From positions 4,526,001 to 4,590,000 of the forward strand of contig CM082587.2 in assembly GCA_040954595.2 (NCBI GenBank): a stretch of 64,000 nt of DNA, read 5' to 3'. Positions 60,380 through 64,000 of this stretch are shown one piece after another (the first letter of the stretch is position 1; the number at the start of each line of letters is the position of its first letter). The notes under the pieces are model-generated. The model saw nothing but the letters and a program-made list of their open reading frames with translations, searched no databases and was not told where the DNA came from. The translations under genes and the position numbers were made by a program. This DNA comes from Balanoglossus misakiensis (taxonomy: Eukaryota > Hemichordata).

Positions 60380-61971
60380 ATGCCAAAGGTTATATCTAGG
60401 AGTGTTGTCTGCTCCGATACCAGAGACAAAGAGGAATATGACGAAGCGAAGCCCTTACATGTGTACTACTGCCTGTGTGGGAAGATGGTCCTCATTCTTG
60501 GTGAGTTTACTAGGGGCAACCCATTTCTTTTGGGGTGGGTTTATACTGTAATTGGGGGGGGGGGGGGGAGGGGGCAAATGAGAGTGGGTTGAGCAGTGTG
60601 GATCTTCCAGGCCTAGTGCCTATTCTTCGACATAGTTTTCCAATTGCGTGAGACTGTCTTGAAATGAAACCCCGGTCTTTGTATATCCTACAGATTGCAC
60701 GACAGACAAATTGCCAATGAGAAAGAGAGATGGAGCTAGAGTTATAGATGGCAGCAAACACGCACACAAACTAACCTGTGAAGCTGATGAAACAATACAT
60801 CTCAAAAGGTCAGTGAGTTATCTCAGTTTCAAACACACATCCTCATCTATAGTGAAGGAAATTTACAACATACATGTATTGAAATTCCTGCAATTTGCAT
60901 CCTGTGTAGTGTTTACAGTTTTGACATCAGTAGAGAGCAGATGTCATAGTATACATGTATGTATTAACTATCAGTTCTCACATTTCATTCTAACAGGCCA
61001 GATGGAATAGAAAGACAGTACAGAAAGAAGTGCCAGAAGTAAGTACATGTTCTGCATCTGCTTAGTAATTACAATTGATAAAATGGTCTGCAAACATCCA
61101 ATGAAACCACCTTCTCTAGACTTCCTTCGAAGCAAGATCACAAAAGTTCATAAGCGTAAATGTTTCACCCTCTACTTTGCAGGTGTGGTTTATTTCTCTT
61201 TTACCAACACAACGAGAAGGATACCAACATTACTTTTATCGTAGAGGGTGGCGTTTTCAAAGCAGGTGATGGGCCAGTGAAGACAAATATCCTAGCACAA
61301 GCACAGACGGAAGCCCCTAAAAAGGTAATACTGCCCTCAAACTCAAATGCAAGATCACAGTATCCCTGACACTATGAAGAAAGATTGCAAGAAGAAAAAC
61401 AAAAGTAACACAAAATACCAACAGTCACTAACGTCCCGTATGTATATTTCAGGTTATAAGAACAAAACGAACGAAAGAGATGGGTAAATTCAGTTCTGTG
61501 ACAGTGTCTACAGTAGATGAAGAAGAAGAGGAAATTGAGGCTGTAAGTAAAGTATTGAGCTCACTGATGAACTATAGAGTGCCACACACTACTTCGAGAG
61601 TTGGTAGTCTAATTCACACACATGTACACTGTATGTTAAACTTGAATGCATTTTCTTCGCAGAGAGAAGTGGCAGATTCATATGCCAGCAATGCAAGAGT
61701 GATAGAAAAACAGTTAATGAGGAAAGGTGTTGCTAAAAGAAAACTTCAAGAAATGGTATGTTGAATCATTCTGTAATTTTTGCCTTTACTGTAGCTTGCA
61801 TCACAGGCATGTAAACATTGTTGCTGTTTAACTTGGGTTATGGGTTGTTGTGGGGAAGCATACCAAACAAGTTTAATTTATTTTTTAAACAATCATTTTG
61901 TGTCTCTTACACAGGCAGAGGAAGAGATGAAGAAGAAACCAAAGGGAACTCTCATGGCTGACAAGTATTGA
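60380..61971 (+). CDS. STEEP1: STING ER exit protein (STEEP1, formerly CXorf56)
   Basis: Seven exons: 60380-60500, 60694-60808, 60997-61038, 61183-61324, 61453-61542, 61663-61755, 61915-61971; 660 nt, 219 residues (human 222). In vertebrates it helps STING leave the endoplasmic reticulum. The sequence begins [20 protein letters not shown] and continues [79 protein letters not shown], an acidic [16 protein letters not shown] stretch, and a basic coiled C-terminus ([20 protein letters not shown]) ending in GTLMADKY. The CLCG and KKCQKCG cysteines are conserved, consistent with a zinc-ribbon-like fold. Very high similarity along the whole length and conserved start. Confidence 0.96.
60554..60568. 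repeat. Poly-G tract in STEEP1 intron 1
   Basis: Run of about 15 G. Confidence 0.85.
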
Positions 61972-62273
61972 AGCAAGAAAGCAGATCTTGTCAACATACT
62001 GTTCATATCAGCTGGAACTTTTTGTTGACCTCTCTCTGCATGTATCATGCGGTGAAATCGAAAAATCTCGCAGATGCCATTGCTAGCCCAATGGGGAACC
62101 ATATTTTTGGCAGGCGCCATGTGAATGCTATATGGTGAGATTCCTGGGAGATATAACCTGAACTCCCTAAGTGTGGAAATGTATGCCGTTGTAGTCTGCA
62201 GTTAACACTCAAGATCGTCAGGTTAAAATGATATTTTCAGTTTTTACTTTTCATTTTTTTAAATTTCTTTTTA

Positions 62274-62290
62274 AATAAATAAATAAATAA
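62274..62290 (+). terminator. Poly(A) signals of STEEP1 within an (AAAT)n repeat
   Basis: Overlapping AATAAA hexamers (62274-62279 and following) formed by four to five AAAT units about 300 nt after the stop. Likely the STEEP1 polyadenylation region; no gene is seen between it and the next gene at 62847. Confidence 0.5.
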
Positions 62291-62580
62291 GTGCTATTTA
62301 TGTAAAGTTTGCTTGCTTTTAATTTCTGTCGTTCCCTTTAGCGTAGCGCAGCCAGCGGTGGGAATGAGGCAGGGGACCAGACTAACGGCAGTTCATGTCA
62401 GTCAAATAAAACACTGCAATAGTGCAATTATTACAGGTATAATACATTTATTACAGGTTGGTAAAAATAAGTACAGCATACTCAGCTCATTGAAAGTTAT
62501 GTTTCCAGAAACTTTCAAACCAGAACAACTCTCCACTCCATTTTAATATAAAATCACTGTGAATCAAATCACATTTCAAA

Positions 62581-62586
62581 TTTATT
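62581..62586 (-). terminator. Candidate poly(A) signal of the right-edge gene
   Basis: Minus-strand AATAAA about 260 nt after the stop codon of the coiled-coil gene at 62847. Confidence 0.4.
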
Positions 62587-62846
62587 TACTAGAAATATTT
62601 ACAGGGACATAGAAGTAAAGCAAACACCTAGTGAAGACACACAAACTGACGCCATTTTTTTTTCCATTCCGCAAACTGAAAAAGGGACAGAGAAGTTATT
62701 TCCCTCGTCTCGGTGGAATATTTACAGTTAATGTTATTGCTTTGTGTGTGCTTCTATGTCCAGTAACAAACATTCAGTCTTTGGATAAATGGAAAATATT
62801 TTTCGTGATGGGTTGAACTCCAATGATGTTATCAAACAATATGCAG

Positions 62847-64000
62847 TCAGTACAAGGACTTGACTTTTTCCACCGACTGGCACCAGCTGTCCGTCCACCT
62901 CTCCTCGGCGATCAACTGTTCCTGTTTCTGTTCATCCACACTTTCCAGGTTCCTGTCAAACTCCACCAGGTATTCCTGTGTACAGGATAGATAAAACAGA
63001 TTTGTTAGATGTGGTAAAGGTTCCTGTAAACTTTTGTGCTGTGATTTCAAGTACTTAAGTACATATACCAGTATGTGTGCATGCACGTGTATGTACTATG
63101 TACGTACGTATGTGTCTCTAATCTTTTCTCCCTCTGTCCCCACCCTACCACCTCAATGTTTCTGCCCAAACTCACATTATAAGCGCTATCCCTGGCTTCC
63201 AAAGCTGCAGCATGTCCCAGTGTTGTCTTGGCTGTCGTTACAGATGCCGTCAGATCAGGCTGTGTTGGTCTGTCCGCTATCACTAACTCATTACTCGGCA
63301 TGCCCGGCCACGCCCTGCTGCCTCTCTCAATCACCGGTCTGTATTCTTCATCTTCAAGTGGTTTTCCTGACTGCTTTCTTTTCATCAGGGTACTCGTCTT
63401 GTGTTTCTTAGGATCCACTCCTGTGTAACACAAGATATCAACAACAAATTCACTTACAAAATGGGTTTCACCATTCAGACATGACAATCCCTCTATTTTA
63501 TTGGTATGATCGAGTCCGTACACAGAGCCTGGAAATCCAATCACTACACAACATGGCCAAATCATCCATGTACTACCTATACCCTCTACAGTCTACCACA
63601 CACTATACTTACGTCCTGTTTCTACATCGTCAACCACCAGCAGCGAATCCAACATCAGAAGCATCTGCTCTGTTGCTGTGGACAGCGTCTTCACAAAGCC
63701 ATTGCCAAGTTCAACCGACGATTCCTAGCGTTTTAAGAAAATTCAATATGTCCATATGATTTTGGTATTAACACGTGATCAATGCTTTATTCTGAAATTC
63801 ATTTAGTTTAAATGGAAAAATATCTGATGGCATATCCTTTGCTCTAAACCTGCCAAGCTTCACAAAATCACGACTGACCTTCAATTTCTGCGTATTTTCA
63901 TCCACTCCGTTCAAATAATCTCGACGCCGCTCGTCTTCCTGGTTGCAGAGTTTGACAAGCTGTGGTTTGTTGTGTGGATGACCCAGGGTTGGTCTCAGCA
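62847..64000 (-). CDS. 3' part of a coiled-coil protein gene, possibly CCDC180 (runs off the window)
   Basis: Four exons are visible, with agreeing phases: 64000-63879 (5' end outside the window), 63724-63613, 63420-63176 and 62975-62847 with stop. They encode about 202 C-terminal residues. The first holds NKPQLVKLCNQEDERRRDYLNGVDENTQKLK, the second a helical segment ending EQMLLMLDSLLVVDDVETG, the third DPKKHKTSTLMKRKQSGKPLEDEE, RGSRAWPGMPSNELV and TASVTTAKTTLGHAAALEARDSAY, and the last an amphipathic helix EYLVEFDRNLES ending KVKSLY. The alternation of charged helices with a LLxVDDV motif recalls CCDC180, a ciliary/testis-associated coiled-coil protein, but I am not certain and leave the symbol empty. 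The gene itself is secure: acceptors, donors (one GTCAGT) and phases fit. Confidence 0.75.

Noticed and set aside
1-64000. tRNA, rRNA, snRNA or CRISPR-like arrays
   Set aside because: I looked for T-loop sequences of the GGTTCGAATCC type, Sm-site hairpins and spaced direct repeats and found none; a covariance-model scan would be needed to be sure.

Overview
This is a eukaryotic nuclear window: genes are split into many short exons with GT-AG introns (two GC-AG), DNA is A+T-rich outside exons, and there are microsatellites but no long transposon ORF. Protein similarity recalled from memory places the genes close to vertebrate orthologues in length and sequence, while introns are mostly a few hundred bases. 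This suggests an invertebrate animal, perhaps an invertebrate deuterostome such as amphioxus or a hemichordate; a lophotrochozoan cannot be excluded.

Eight genes were reconstructed by reading exon frames and splice sites. Left to right: TRMT1L (minus, 3098-5641), glutamine synthetase GLUL (minus, 7228-10411), the APC/C subunit ANAPC5 (minus, 15929-20851), a RALGPS-type Ral exchange factor (minus, 23429-30638, with candidate upstream first exons to 32704 or beyond), BTBD8 (plus, 40885-53403), CDK9 (minus, 58150-59941), STEEP1 (plus, 60380-61971), and the 3' end of a coiled-coil gene that may be CCDC180 (minus, 62847 to beyond the right edge). For the seven complete genes the summed exons are an exact multiple of three with no internal stop, giving proteins of 489, 376, 745, 569, 1153, 374 and 219 residues.

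Layout: 1-2755 holds no recognised gene. 3-11 kb is a tight tail-to-head pair, TRMT1L and GLUL. 11.8-15.7 kb is gene-free but has CRE-type palindromes and promoter-like GC-richer patches. 15.9-31 kb carries ANAPC5 and RALGPS, same strand. 31-40.9 kb is the RALGPS 5' region and the BTBD8 upstream region. 41-47 kb is BTBD8 intron 1, which contains two small foldback elements side by side. 53.4-57 kb is BTBD8 3' flank. CDK9 and STEEP1 are divergent, with 438 bp between start codons.

The genes do not form one pathway. They cover tRNA modification, nitrogen metabolism, cell-cycle ubiquitination, Ral signalling, endocytosis or cytoskeleton (inferred), transcription elongation and STING trafficking. 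The combination is nevertheless informative: GLUL, TRMT1L and a RALGPS gene sit together on human 1q25, and the other RALGPS paralogue sits near CDK9 on human 9q33-q34, so the window looks like an unduplicated ancestral linkage block. No novel enzymatic system was found. The most interesting signals are that synteny, the twin foldbacks, the SxIP-like motifs and alternative 3' end of BTBD8, alternative first exons of RALGPS, repeated RFX X-box-like palindromes, and strong over-representation of the word TACATGTA.
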